Notes under the pieces: generated by a model
What the model saw: the letters and a program-made list of their open reading frames with translations, nothing else
Told to the model about the DNA's origin: nothing
The model's database searches: none
Assembly (NCBI RefSeq): GCF_000266885.1
Contig: NC_018020.1
Span: forward strand, 372,001 to 436,000
DNA length: 64,000 nt
Reading direction: 5' to 3'
From: Turneriella parva DSM 21527
GTDB taxonomy: Bacteria; Spirochaetota; Leptospiria; Turneriellales; Turneriellaceae
Shown: piece by piece, positions 43,391-52,356 of the stretch
Layout: each line of letters starts with the position of its first letter
How positions within the stretch are numbered: the first letter of the stretch is position 1
Made by a program: the position numbers and the translations under genes

Positions 43391-45643
43391 ATGTTTTCGT
43401 TACCACTGCGATTCGCGATGCTCGTCACGGCCCTCTCAACGGGCATCTTCGCCGCCGATTTCTCGGGCCGGGTTGATGCAGAAGACGGCAAGCCCGTCGA
43501 AGATGCCGACGTGACGATACCCGCAATCAACAGGCACCTGCATACCGATGCTGCCGGTATTTTCAAATTCACTGACCTGCCCCGCGGAGTTTTTGCCGTC
43601 AAGATTACTAAAGAAGGTTTACCGTCGCGCGTTGTGACGATCGACCTCAGAAACGAAAACGTTGAACTCAAAATCAGACTCGATTACGTGCAGTTGAAAC
43701 AAGACACGATTATCATCTCGGGTTACCGGCCAGCCGACGAAGCAGAAATTGCACAGGCGGTTACCGTTATTGAAGGTAAAAAACTCGACCGCCTGCGCGG
43801 GCAGAGCCTCGTTCAGACAGTCGAAGATACGCCGGGCGTGGCAAACTTTTCAACCGGTAATTCTATCGCAAAGCCGGTGATTCGCGGCTTGCCTTCTTTT
43901 CGTTCGCTCGTGCTGGTCGATGGCATGCGCGAAGAATCACAGCAGTTCGGCGATGAACATGGGCCCAATATCGACATTCTCGATATGGACCGCATTGAAA
44001 TTGTGCGGGGGCCAGGCAGCCTGCTCTATGGCTCCGACGCATTGGGAGGAGTGATCAACGTCACGACACCCGAGTTGCCGCGCTCGGCCGAGCACGCAAA
44101 GACCCTCAGCGGAAAGGTTATCGGCAACGCCAATTCCAATAACCCTGGCGGCGCGGGCGCTATCTCGCTCGCGGGTGCTAAAAATGATTTTGGCTACCGC
44201 GGAAATTTCAGCTACCGCCAGGCGGGTAACACTCTCACTCCAGCCGGCGCAATCCCTAACAGCGCCTATGAGAATCTCAATGGCAGCGGGCTCATTGGCA
44301 TCAATGAAAAATGGGGCATGCTCTCACTGCGCTTCTCGCGCTACGATACAAAACTCAATTTGCCCCAGGCAACGAACGACGCCGCGGGAAAACTCATTGC
44401 CGATCCGGGGGCGACGACCTACCAGCGCGTCGCGCACAACCGGCTGCAGCTCAAATCGCTCATCCAGACTTCGATTGCGAAATTTGATATTGGCCTGACC
44501 TACCAGCAAAACCAGCGGCGCGAGTTTGAAGACAACATCAATCCCGACCCCAGGCTGAACCTGTTGCTCGATACCTTCAACTCTGAAATCAAGGCCCACC
44601 ATGCACCCTTGGGACCTCTCCTGGGAACAATTGGTCTGAGCTACATTTACCAGAAGAACCAAACGCTGGGGAGTGAACCGCTGATCCCCGGTTATACGGC
44701 CAATAGCTACGGCGCCTATCTCTTCGAAGAATTGCGCTTCGATGCCTTCAGTATCATGGCGGGCGTGCGCGGTGATACGCGCGTGCTCTCGGTCCAGCAG
44801 AATGCGCAGCTCGGCAACAACAACGAAACTGTTCAGAATTCAGCGATGACAGGTTCGGTCGGCGCAGTCTGGCGCTTTGCACCGGGCTGGTCGCTCTTCG
44901 CCAACCTCGGCCGCGGCTTTCGCGCCCCCACAATTTTTGAGCTCTACAGCACGGGAGTGCACGAAGGCGCGGGCACGTACGACATCGGCAAGAACGATCT
45001 CAAGTCAGAAACCTCGGTGACCACAGACAGCGGCATACGCGTTCGCAAGGGCAAGGTGCGCGCCGAGCTGAACGGCTATTACAACCGTATCGACAACTAT
45101 GTGTTTGCTGTGCCAACCGGCAATATTCAGAATGTCGACGGCAATGCGTATCCCGAATACCAGACGACCCAGGGCAGGGCGACGATTTATGGCGGCGAAG
45201 CCGATGGCGAATTTGCGCCGCTCAAATGGTTAACACTTTCTGCCGGCGTCGACCTGATCTATGGCCGCAATGAAACGCTCGGCGAGCCGCTGGCGCTGAT
45301 ACCCGCCAACCGCTACCGAACGGGAATCACTTTCAGCGGCGACAAACTGGGATCAATTCTGAATCCTTATATCAGCCTGAAGGCGCGCTATGTCGCACGC
45401 AAAACAGAAATTTCTGCAGCCGAGCGCACCCTTTACCCGGGTTTTGCCGACTATACGCTGGTATCGCTTTCAACCGGCGGTGACTTTGCGGTCGGCGGCC
45501 AAATGTGGACATACACGATCGGCGCCGACAACCTGCTGAACCAGCGTTACGTCGACTACCTCAGCCGGCAGAAGCTGTTTGCGCTGAATCCGGGGGTGAA
45601 TGTCTATTTCAAGATCACGGCCCCATTTGATTTAGTCGATTAG
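43391..45643 (+). CDS. TonB-dependent outer-membrane receptor
   Basis: A 750-aa receptor. After a signal peptide (~1-21, ending FAADFSG) a carboxypeptidase-regulatory-like domain (GRVDAEDGKPVEDADVTIPA, to ~95) precedes the plug: DTIIISGYRPADE, SLVQTVEDTPGVANFSTGNS, KPVIRGLPSFRSLVLVDGM, and RIEIVRGPGSLLYGSDALGG. The 22-strand barrel follows, including LGRGFRAPTIFELYSTG and TIGADNLLNQRYVDYLS. The last residues (FDLVD) lack the usual terminal Phe, although a Phe is five from the end. A Fur-like box upstream suggests iron-siderophore or heme uptake. The extra N-terminal domain is more typical of Bacteroidetes receptors. Confidence 0.88.
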   Translation: MFSLPLRFAMLVTALSTGIFAADFSGRVDAEDGKPVEDADVTIPAINRHLHTDAAGIFKFTDLPRGVFAVKITKEGLPSRVVTIDLRNENVELKIRLDYVQLKQDTIIISGYRPADEAEIAQAVTVIEGKKLDRLRGQSLVQTVEDTPGVANFSTGNSIAKPVIRGLPSFRSLVLVDGMREESQQFGDEHGPNIDILDMDRIEIVRGPGSLLYGSDALGGVINVTTPELPRSAEHAKTLSGKVIGNANSNNPGGAGAISLAGAKNDFGYRGNFSYRQAGNTLTPAGAIPNSAYENLNGSGLIGINEKWGMLSLRFSRYDTKLNLPQATNDAAGKLIADPGATTYQRVAHNRLQLKSLIQTSIAKFDIGLTYQQNQRREFEDNINPDPRLNLLLDTFNSEIKAHHAPLGPLLGTIGLSYIYQKNQTLGSEPLIPGYTANSYGAYLFEELRFDAFSIMAGVRGDTRVLSVQQNAQLGNNNETVQNSAMTGSVGAVWRFAPGWSLFANLGRGFRAPTIFELYSTGVHEGAGTYDIGKNDLKSETSVTTDSGIRVRKGKVRAELNGYYNRIDNYVFAVPTGNIQNVDGNAYPEYQTTQGRATIYGGEADGEFAPLKWLTLSAGVDLIYGRNETLGEPLALIPANRYRTGITFSGDKLGSILNPYISLKARYVARKTEISAAERTLYPGFADYTLVSLSTGGDFAVGGQMWTYTIGADNLLNQRYVDYLSRQKLFALNPGVNVYFKITAPFDLVD

Positions 45644-45706
45644 ACGTTACATGAAGAGCACCATTCGCTCAACTCAACTTCACGGCACTGCCGATGCGCC
45701 ACGCTG

Positions 45707-46303
45707 TCAGAATGTGTACTGTAATGCGACTCGCGGTGTGATGTTCGTGTAGTCGGCGTGCGCACCGGCGCTGCGAACCGTCGCAGCGGCTTCGGTATGC
45801 ACAAATGTCACAACGGCCCCAATATCGAACGCCAGCGAACCAATAGTGTATTGATAACCGAATTGGCCGCCGAGCACCGTTCCGTTGGTCTTTAGGTAGT
45901 TCTGCCCGGTCACAGTGGTTGAGCCTATATCGACCACGTAGCCACCCCGACCGCCAGCGTAAAAGCCCAGAAGGTAGAAGTTCAACACACCCTCGAACGG
46001 CATCAGCGCCTTGGTGTCTTGACCGGTATCCGATGTGTAGACATAAATGGGTATAAACGATGTGGCGACACCACCACGAATGTAGCGCGCGCCTGCGAGA
46101 AATTCAACGCCGCCAGCAAAACCACCCGTCGTGAGCCCCAACGTGACCTTGCTGAATTCATCGCTCGTGGGCAGATTGTATCCACCCCAGAAGAGCGCTG
46201 TGACCGTGAGCGGCGACTCAATCGCGGGCTCGGCAGCCGTGGCTGTCGGCAGAACAGGAGTTGTAGCCAAAGCCACCAGAATGAGTGGTAGAACGCGTTT
46301 CAT
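45707..46303 (-). CDS. small outer-membrane beta-barrel protein
   Basis: A 198-aa exported protein. Signal peptide MKRVLPLILVALATTPVLPTATA, then alternating strands such as LTVTALFWGGYNLPTSDE, GVEFLAGARYIRGGVATSFI and FYLLGFYAGGRGGYVVDIG, ending in RVALQYTF with the C-terminal Phe typical of barrel proteins. It looks like an eight-stranded porin-like barrel. No specific family recognised. Convergent with the TonB receptor gene (63 bp, no clear hairpin seen between them). Confidence 0.7.
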   Translation of the reverse strand: MKRVLPLILVALATTPVLPTATAAEPAIESPLTVTALFWGGYNLPTSDEFSKVTLGLTTGGFAGGVEFLAGARYIRGGVATSFIPIYVYTSDTGQDTKALMPFEGVLNFYLLGFYAGGRGGYVVDIGSTTVTGQNYLKTNGTVLGGQFGYQYTIGSLAFDIGAVVTFVHTEAAATVRSAGAHADYTNITPRVALQYTF

Positions 46304-46348
46304 TTATCTCCTCCGTGCGGTTGCGGTGCGTGTCTTGAGTTGCCTCAC

Positions 46349-47644
46349 TCAGCCCACCTTGTTCGGTGAAAACAGCAGCTTATCGACCCGCGCCGCATCC
46401 ATGTCCATCACCTCGAAGCGGCCGTGTTCGAACTCGACGAGGTCACCCACTGCTGGCAGGCGCTGCAGTCGGGCGCTGACGAAACCAGCGAGCGTCGTAT
46501 AGTGCACATCAGTGCCCTGCAGCGCCTCAGGACGACATTTAAAGTAAAATGCAAAATCGGCGATCGGCAAATTACCATCGATCAGAAACGTGCCATCGGC
46601 CCGCCGCACAATCGGGCCGTCTTGCGCTTTGCCCGCAGGCATGTCGCCGACGATCGCTTCGAGAATATTGTGCAGTGTCGCGACGCCCTGCACCGTACCA
46701 TATTCATCGACGACAACCGCAAAGTGCTGGCCCTGCTGCTTAAAAAGCTCGAGCAACTTCGACGATTTAAGCGACTCGGGTACAATCAGTGGCGTAATCA
46801 ATGAGGATCTCAAATCGTAACGAGCCCCTTTCGCGAGCGCCTGCAGCAACGACTTCACCGCAAGTATGCCCTCGATATTGTCGACAGAACCCGCACACAC
46901 GGGATAATAAGAGTGCGGGTTCCCGCCAATGAATGCCAACAGGTCTGCCTGCGCCGTGGCGATATCTATCCACCTTAAGCGCGCGCGTGGCGTCATCAGC
47001 TGCACAACCGGCTTGTCGTCGAGATTGAAGACATTCTCGACCATGTATTGCTCGCTCGCGTGCACCAGCCCCGACTTGCGGCTTTCGCGCAACATCACCC
47101 TGATTTCTTCTTCAGTCACGTGCGGTGTCGCCGATTTTTTTACACGCATGAGGCGCAGCAGAATCTGCGCGAGACCCGAAAGCACATAAGAGAACGGCGT
47201 CAGAAGCCACATCACGAGAAAAAAAGGCCGCACCGCAAAACAGGCAATCGCCTCGGCGTGCGCAAGCGCAATACTCTTGGGCACGAGTTCACCCACAACA
47301 ATCGAAAGAGCTGTTGTCGACCCGACAACAGCCACTGTCGCAATCGGCTTTGCGTAAGCCGAAAGTGCGGGCATTGAATTCTTCAGCAACTCGGCAACCT
47401 GTTCTGAAACCGCTGAACCGCCTAAAAAGCCGGTGACAATGGCGACGGCCGTGATCGCCACCTGCACGGTCGACAAGAACCGCTCGGGGTTCTGCAAGAG
47501 TTTAATGACCAGGGTCGCCGAATGGTGGCCTTGCTCTGCGAGCGCGGCCAGCCTCGCGCGGCGCGACGAAACCACTGCCATTTCAGCGAGTGAAAATAAT
47601 CCGTTGAGCAGCGTCAGAAGTGCAATTGCGATGATCTGCGCCAT
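46349..47644 (-). CDS. CorC/HlyC-type protein (DUF21, CBS pair, transporter-associated domain)
   Basis: A 431-aa membrane protein of the family loosely called hemolysin-like, with suggested roles in Mg/Co efflux or pH stress. DUF21 region (~1-180) contains LLNGLFSLAEMAVVSSRRAR with several helices and ALSIVVGELVPKSIALAHAE. The two CBS modules (~195-325) include VMLRESRKSGLV and HFAVVVDEYGTVQGVATLHN. The C-terminal CorC_HlyC domain follows GTFLIDGNLPIADFAFYF. Start taken at the ATG 47644; the TTG at 47656 only adds four residues. No overlap with neighbours. Confidence 0.85.
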   Translation of the reverse strand: MAQIIAIALLTLLNGLFSLAEMAVVSSRRARLAALAEQGHHSATLVIKLLQNPERFLSTVQVAITAVAIVTGFLGGSAVSEQVAELLKNSMPALSAYAKPIATVAVVGSTTALSIVVGELVPKSIALAHAEAIACFAVRPFFLVMWLLTPFSYVLSGLAQILLRLMRVKKSATPHVTEEEIRVMLRESRKSGLVHASEQYMVENVFNLDDKPVVQLMTPRARLRWIDIATAQADLLAFIGGNPHSYYPVCAGSVDNIEGILAVKSLLQALAKGARYDLRSSLITPLIVPESLKSSKLLELFKQQGQHFAVVVDEYGTVQGVATLHNILEAIVGDMPAGKAQDGPIVRRADGTFLIDGNLPIADFAFYFKCRPEALQGTDVHYTTLAGFVSARLQRLPAVGDLVEFEHGRFEVMDMDAARVDKLLFSPNKVG

Positions 47645-47690
47645 TGAATGCCGCAATGACAGCGGCTAAGCTCGGCACAAGTCATTTCAA

Positions 47691-47933
47691 CTACATGAAA
47701 AGACCCCATTCGCTGCGCTCTGTCTCGCGGCATTGCAGGTGCGCAGTTGCCATCGCCACAGTGTTCGCGAAATCGTAAAAATCTTCGCGCGCGAACGCCA
47801 GCTTAAAATTGTCGAATGTCAGAATCGTGTGCCCGCAGGGAAATATCTCGGCGCGGGCGACCTTACCCTGCGCGAGCAATTCTCCGCATTGCAGCCGGCT
47901 ACGGTGGGGGTGGGGATTGCTATGGTTTTCCAT
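47691..47933 (-). CDS. 80-aa protein behind a Fur-like box, unknown (DUF6686-like)
   Basis: A small soluble protein with Cys/His-rich features: RLQCGELLAQGKVARAEIFPCGHTILTFDNFKLAFA, then REDFYDFANTVAMATAHLQC. The CGHxxLxFxNxxLxF spacing is reminiscent of a DUF6686-type family, but I cannot confirm it. No signal peptide. A near-consensus Fur-like box lies ~40 bp upstream, so iron regulation is plausible. It sits between pfkA (upstream, same strand) and the CorC-like gene. An iron-related or metal-sensing role is only an inference from promoter and Cys/His content. Confidence 0.55.
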   Translation of the reverse strand: MENHSNPHPHRSRLQCGELLAQGKVARAEIFPCGHTILTFDNFKLAFAREDFYDFANTVAMATAHLQCRETERSEWGLFM

Positions 47934-47974
47934 AGCGGCAGCCTGCGTACCATCATTGGCCCGTCAATCTATTT

Positions 47975-47993
47975 GATAATGATTCTCACTTGC
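47975..47993 (-). promoter_or_regulatory. Fur-like box upstream of the 80-aa gene
   Basis: gataatgattctcacttgc begins with the exact first nine bases of the Fur consensus GATAATGAT and continues partly like it (tcTCacT). It lies directly after the pfkA stop and 40 bp before the start at 47933. Strand assignment follows the gene it most likely serves; binding is inferred. Confidence 0.55.
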
Positions 47994-47995
47994 AT

Positions 47996-48982
47996 TTAGC
48001 TGCCCATGATGCGCACAAGCTGCACCATCTCAGGTTCAACTGCACGCACGCCCACGGTTGCCTCGATCAGATACGCGGGTATTATATGCCCGCCGCGCAT
48101 CGCCGTAAACACACCCGTCATGCGATTTTTCAGAAAGCGCACCGCCGCTTCACCCATGCGCGAGCCCCAGACACGGTCATGCGAAGTCGGCGAACCACCG
48201 CGTTGAATATGGCCGAGTACCGAGACGCGTATGTTAAAGCCCACTTTTTGCTGCACGGTTTCAGCGAGCTTGAAAGCACCGCCGCTATCATCGCCTTCGG
48301 CGACAACGACGATACCAAAGCGTTTACCTTTCTTACGACCGTCGAGCAGGCGTTTGGCTACAACATCCGCATCGGTTTTTTCTTCGGGAATCACCACGTC
48401 TTCGGCGCCCGACGCCAGACCGACTGAGAGCGCAATCTGCCCCGACTTTCGCCCCATCACTTCGACAAAAAACACCCGGCCATGCGAGAGCGCAGTATCT
48501 CTGAGTTTGTCGATCGCCTCGACGGCAGTTTGCACTGCCGTATCAAAACCAATCGTATACTCGGTACCGGGAATATCGTTGTCGATTGTGCCGGGTATAC
48601 CGACGACCTGCCCTTTATAGAATTCGCTGAGGGCGAGCAGACCGCGAAACGAACCGTCGCCACCGACGACACAGAGCGCATCAATTTTTGCTGCGTTGAG
48701 GTTCGCCGCGGCTTTTTGCAGACCTGCAGGCGTTTGAAATTCGGCCGAGCGCGCAGTGCCCAGCATCGTGCCGCCCTGGTTGATAATCATGCCCATATCA
48801 CGCGAACTCAGTTCGCGGATTTCATTCTCTAACAGACCTTCATAGCCGTTTTGAATTCCGAATACCTGATAGTTTTCCCAAAGCGCCGAACGCACAAACG
48901 CGCGAATCGCGGCGTTCATTCCCGGCGAATCGCCGCCTGAAGCGAGAATCGCCACACGTTTGTCTTCTGAGCGGTTACCCAT
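47996..48982 (-). CDS. pfkA: 6-phosphofructokinase (ATP type)
   Basis: Phosphorylates fructose-6-phosphate to fructose-1,6-bisphosphate, the committed glycolytic step. 328 aa from the ATG at 48982; a GTG two codons earlier is also possible. ILASGGDSPGMNAAIRAFV holds the ATP glycine loop. VVGGDGSFRG has the Gly-Asp-Gly-Ser pattern of ATP-dependent enzymes, not the PPi type. GTIDNDIPGTEYTIGFDT carries the catalytic TIDND, and GRKSGQIAL and GHIQRGGSP complete the fingerprint. A GGGGGTGGGG tract just before the start probably acts as ribosome-binding site. Confidence 0.92.
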   Translation of the reverse strand: MGNRSEDKRVAILASGGDSPGMNAAIRAFVRSALWENYQVFGIQNGYEGLLENEIRELSSRDMGMIINQGGTMLGTARSAEFQTPAGLQKAAANLNAAKIDALCVVGGDGSFRGLLALSEFYKGQVVGIPGTIDNDIPGTEYTIGFDTAVQTAVEAIDKLRDTALSHGRVFFVEVMGRKSGQIALSVGLASGAEDVVIPEEKTDADVVAKRLLDGRKKGKRFGIVVVAEGDDSGGAFKLAETVQQKVGFNIRVSVLGHIQRGGSPTSHDRVWGSRMGEAAVRFLKNRMTGVFTAMRGGHIIPAYLIEATVGVRAVEPEMVQLVRIMGS

Positions 48983-48994
48983 CCCCACCCCCAG

Positions 48995-49018
48995 CCCCTC
49001 CCCGTAAACGGGGAGGGG
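48995..49018 (-). terminator. 11-bp GC-rich hairpin between crotonase gene and pfkA
   Basis: cccctccccgt and acggggagggg pair exactly with a two-base loop, 12 nt upstream of the pfkA ATG and 21 nt after the upstream gene's stop (49040). Probably terminates the crotonase transcript, or controls pfkA translation through its G-rich arm. Confidence 0.6.
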
Positions 49019-49039
49019 TGCCGTACGCGGGGTGGGGAG

Positions 49040-49807
49040 TTACTGCCATTTCGGTCTCCTTTTTTCAACTATGGACCTTAGCCCTTCTTGCGTAACGGGG
49101 CTCGTCATGATAGTTGCGAGTGCACGCGCATCGTCATCGGTCAGCTCGGCGAATACTTTTCGGTAGGGTTCTGTGCGCGAGCGCTTCATGCCGGTGAGTG
49201 TCTGTAACGGGCTCTTGGCGAGCTTTTCGGCAAATTTAAGTGTTTCAGCGTGCAGAGTCTCCTCAGAATATATCTGATCAACCAGACCAATCTCCAACGC
49301 CTCGGGGCCTTTGAGCGACTTGCCGGCGAAAAGAATGTCGCGTGTTTTTTGAATGCCGATCAGGTCTTGCATGTAGCGCGCCACGAATGCCGGAAAGTTC
49401 ATGCCCAGCAAAGCTTCGGGAAAACCGAAGCGGGCTGACTTATCTGCCATGATTCGCCAATCGGAAAACAATGCAAAAACTGCCCCCGCGCCCATCGCAT
49501 GCCCATTGAGGCAGGCAATGATGGGCTTTTCGAAAAAGAAAAAGTACTGCGCAGTCTCATTCACGAGCTGGCATACCTGATGGTTATAGTCGAAAGTCTG
49601 CCCAAGAAAAAGCGCCGGCTCAAAACCATTGGAGAAATAACCCGAATCGTTGCCGGTAAAGATAACGACGCGCGCCTCGTCGTTACCTGCCAGCGCACGC
49701 AGCGCGTCGCGAATACCTTCGAAACTGTCAGCAGTCAGGGTATTCGCTGCGTTGTGATTGATCTTTATGAGTGCGACACGATTACGTATCTGCGTATCTA
49801 AGCTCAT
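49040..49807 (-). CDS. enoyl-CoA hydratase/isomerase family protein
   Basis: A 255-aa crotonase-fold protein, shorter than the one at 25517. Start at the ATG 49807 (MSLDTQIRNRV); the longer frame adds 11 residues. The first oxyanion block is DSGYFSNGFEPALFLG, and the second is IIACLNGHAMGAGAVFALFSDWR. The usual Glu after the Gly-Gly is absent (AGAVFALF) and SGYFSNGFE replaces the normal CAGADL, so hydratase activity is doubtful; isomerase or thioesterase-like chemistry, or another acyl-CoA reaction, is possible. Family assignment is firm, reaction is not. Upstream lies the MCP gene behind a hairpin. Confidence 0.78.
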   Translation of the reverse strand: MSLDTQIRNRVALIKINHNAANTLTADSFEGIRDALRALAGNDEARVVIFTGNDSGYFSNGFEPALFLGQTFDYNHQVCQLVNETAQYFFFFEKPIIACLNGHAMGAGAVFALFSDWRIMADKSARFGFPEALLGMNFPAFVARYMQDLIGIQKTRDILFAGKSLKGPEALEIGLVDQIYSEETLHAETLKFAEKLAKSPLQTLTGMKRSRTEPYRKVFAELTDDDARALATIMTSPVTQEGLRSIVEKRRPKWQ

Positions 49808-49843
49808 GGGGTTGTGTAAAAGTCGCAGCGCAGGCGGCAATCG

Positions 49844-49889
49844 ATTCTGATTTTTGAGTCTGGCCTACGCCGGACTCAAAAATCAGAAT
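49844..49889 (-). terminator. long hairpin after the MCP gene
   Basis: attctgatttttgagtc (49844-49860) is an exact complement of 49873-49889, and tggc/gccg continues the stem to a 4-base loop, ~21 pairs. It covers the MCP stop (49883) and precedes the crotonase start (49807). Strong terminator candidate. Confidence 0.75.
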
Positions 49890-51853
49890 TTCTCATACGA
49901 GCCTGAGTGAATGACCATCGGCTCGCTGCCGACTGAACTGTTGGCGCCGGGCGCCGTTCGGGCGGTCTTTTTGGCGATCGCCTGCTTGAATGTGTTCACG
50001 GCCGAATAGCCGTGCGATACAGCAGCGCCTTCATTCGCAAAGCTGAAAAACTTCAAGCCTTCGATAAGAGTAGCAGTTTGCGAACTCATCTCTTCTGCCG
50101 TCGCCGCGAGTTCTTCGGCGGCCGAAGCGGTCTGCTCAGTCGTCTGGTTGAGGCGCCCCATAGTTTCGCTGATCTGCTGCGCCGCCTGATTTTGCTCTTC
50201 AGAGGCATGGCGTATCGCCAGAACTTTCTGCGCGGTGTTCTGCATACTTTCTGTGATGAGCGAAAGCGACGATGCAGCATTTTCAGAAACTGCGGAGCTA
50301 TCACGCAAGAGCGCCTGTATCTGTTTCGCGGCCTGCCCGCTCGTTTCAGCGAGCTTGCCAACTTCTGTTGCCACAACGGCAAACCCGCGGCCGTGTTCGC
50401 CGGCGCGCGCGGCTTCTATGGTTGCGTTGAGGGCGAGCAGGTTTGTCTGTGCGGCGATTTCTTGTACAATCTGAATACGTTCAGAGATGACTTTCATCGA
50501 TTCGACCGCACGCAAGACGTTCTCTGTGCCCATCTGCGTATTTTTGACGGCCATGTTGGCGGTATTGTCCGTTTCAACGGCGTTTTTGGCATTGCTTTGA
50601 ATCAGATTCACCATTTCACCGAGAGCCGCGCCGGTCTCTTCGACATGGGCAGCCTGATCCATTGCCCCGTTGTTGAGCATTTCGGCGGTACTCGAAACCT
50701 GCTGCGCCGCAAGCGCGATCTCTGATGCACCCTGGTGCACCTGCCGCAGCACACCCCGCAGCCTTTCTGCCATGATCTGCAATGAGTTCATGAATGCGCC
50801 TATCTCGTCGTGTGTATTGGCGTTGATTTCAAACTCGAGATTGCCCGAGGCCAGGCGCTCTGATATCTGCATCGCTTCATCGAGTGAGCGGGATATCTGT
50901 TTCATTATGAACCAACCAACCAGCCCCGAAAGCAACGCCCCGATCGCAGCGAGAAAAAGCACGGTGAGTTGTTTAATTCTTAGCGTCGAGGCACGTGATT
51001 CGAGTTGGGCCTGCAAATCATCGGTAGCTGTGGTGAAAAGGGCATTGGCTGCAGCGACAGCGTCTGCTGATATCGCCTCTGTCTTCTCGGCAGTTGCCGC
51101 TCGGGAAAATGCGACACGCAGGTCATCAAGCAGTTTCAGTGCTTCATCGAAGCGCTTTTCGTACGCCGATTTTTTCTCAGACAGATAGTTCTGAATACGC
51201 CAGCGATTTCTTTCGAGCTGATCGGCGTGAAACAAGATATTGCTCCGGTTCGCCTCGCGTAACGCAACAGGTAGGTTCGTGGTGGTGCGCGACAACTGCA
51301 AAGATTCGATCAACGGCGTAACGATATGCAGCGAGAGCTGATTCAGATAAAAACCAGCAGCCTCAGGTTCAAGGTCAAGCTGTGACTTTTCTGCGACAAG
51401 CGATTGAAAGACCGCGATCGCCTGAATTGTCTCAGTATGCAGCATCACATGGCGCACCCGGTCGGCCTTAAGGTTTGTGTCAGCCAGATAATTGAGCTTT
51501 GTGCGCAGATCAGTCCAGACGATTTCGAGATCAATGCGTTTCTTCTCGCGTGCCTGCGTGGCTTCGGTGTCATCGGCAGCTTTGCGCAGGGCATCGGTGG
51601 CTGTTTTGAATTCAGAACTTTCACCGCCGGCAGAACGCGCCACGGCAAGGCGCCGTTGCTGCACGGCTGAAGTCAGGCGAAACAGCGGTGCAGAGAAATG
51701 AATGCCCGCAACTTCGAGACGTGTCGAGTGTATATCTTCCGCGGTCTTAAGAAAGAACTGCAGGGAAAGAAAAATAAGCGGCAACAGCAAAAGTGATGCG
51801 GCAATCGACATTTTTGTACGCACCCGCAGGTTTGAGAGTAAAGACCTCATCAT
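49883..51853 (-). CDS. methyl-accepting chemotaxis protein
   Basis: A 656-aa transmembrane chemoreceptor. Helix TM1 (~16-34), a ~250-residue periplasmic helical sensor region, TM2 (~300-320, [20 protein letters not shown]), a HAMP domain ([20 protein letters not shown]) and a cytoplasmic signalling domain with the hairpin tip [36 protein letters not shown] and [10 protein letters not shown] follow. The C-terminus has a 55-residue tail with no NWETF-like methylesterase tether. Sensor is not a recognised PAS/Cache by eye. Monocistronic; connects to motAB function. Confidence 0.92.
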   Translation of the reverse strand: MMRSLLSNLRVRTKMSIAASLLLLPLIFLSLQFFLKTAEDIHSTRLEVAGIHFSAPLFRLTSAVQQRRLAVARSAGGESSEFKTATDALRKAADDTEATQAREKKRIDLEIVWTDLRTKLNYLADTNLKADRVRHVMLHTETIQAIAVFQSLVAEKSQLDLEPEAAGFYLNQLSLHIVTPLIESLQLSRTTTNLPVALREANRSNILFHADQLERNRWRIQNYLSEKKSAYEKRFDEALKLLDDLRVAFSRAATAEKTEAISADAVAAANALFTTATDDLQAQLESRASTLRIKQLTVLFLAAIGALLSGLVGWFIMKQISRSLDEAMQISERLASGNLEFEINANTHDEIGAFMNSLQIMAERLRGVLRQVHQGASEIALAAQQVSSTAEMLNNGAMDQAAHVEETGAALGEMVNLIQSNAKNAVETDNTANMAVKNTQMGTENVLRAVESMKVISERIQIVQEIAAQTNLLALNATIEAARAGEHGRGFAVVATEVGKLAETSGQAAKQIQALLRDSSAVSENAASSLSLITESMQNTAQKVLAIRHASEEQNQAAQQISETMGRLNQTTEQTASAAEELAATAEEMSSQTATLIEGLKFFSFANEGAAVSHGYSAVNTFKQAIAKKTARTAPGANSSVGSEPMVIHSGSYEKF

Positions 51854-51932
51854 TTCATTTTCGACCCAGAACGGTCTTTTTTTTACCTTTTATTTCATTG
51901 ACGGGGCAGGTTTTCAACCGGGCGCATCGGTT

Positions 51933-52310
51933 ATGAAAGTAATCGCTACCACAGGCGCACCCGCTGCCGTCGGCCCCTACTCGCAGGCAATTCAGGCCGG
52001 CGAATACGTGTTTCTCTCTGGCCAGATTCCCCTCGTGCCCGAAACAGGTCTTCTGGCGTCAGAAGATATAAAGGCGCAAACCGAGCAGGTTATGAAAAAT
52101 GTGCGTGCGGTCTGCGAAGCAGCAGGCGGCAGCCTCAGCAAAATCGTTAAATGTACGGTGTTTATGACCGATCTTTCGCAGTTTCAGGCAATGAACGAGG
52201 TGTATGCAGCACATTTCGGCGAGCATAAACCCGCCCGTTCGACAGTGCAGGTAGCTGCGCTGCCACGCGGGGCGTCGGTTGAAATCGAAGCTGTGATGTA
52301 TTTGAAATAA
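51933..52310 (+). CDS. ridA: RidA family (YjgF/YER057c/UK114) enamine/imine deaminase
   Basis: Detoxifies reactive 2-aminoacrylate and other enamines by hydrolysis to ketoacids. 125 aa, the normal length. VGPYSQAIQAGEYVFLSGQI and VPETGLLASEDIKAQTEQVM (~14-54) are family hallmarks. Near the C-terminus, EHKPARSTVQVAALPRGASV (~97-116) carries the substrate-binding Arg of RidA, with the terminal Glu in VEIEAVMYLK. Start at the ATG 51933 rather than upstream in-frame codons that overlap the MCP gene on the other strand. Confidence 0.93.
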   Translation: MKVIATTGAPAAVGPYSQAIQAGEYVFLSGQIPLVPETGLLASEDIKAQTEQVMKNVRAVCEAAGGSLSKIVKCTVFMTDLSQFQAMNEVYAAHFGEHKPARSTVQVAALPRGASVEIEAVMYLK

Positions 52311-52313
52311 CAG

Positions 52314-52347
52314 CTTTTAGCCACCGAATTAATTCGGTGGCTAAAAG
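52314..52347. terminator. perfect 34-bp palindrome between convergent genes
   Basis: cttttagccaccgaatt (52314-52330) is followed at once by its exact complement (52331-52347). It sits between the ridA and aconitase stops and should act as a bidirectional terminator. Confidence 0.75.
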
Positions 52348-52356
52348 GGCAGATTA

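Noticed and set aside
48983-49040. G/C-rich tract near pfkA as a dispersed repeat
   Set aside because: No second copy in the window; explained as hairpin plus ribosome-binding tract.
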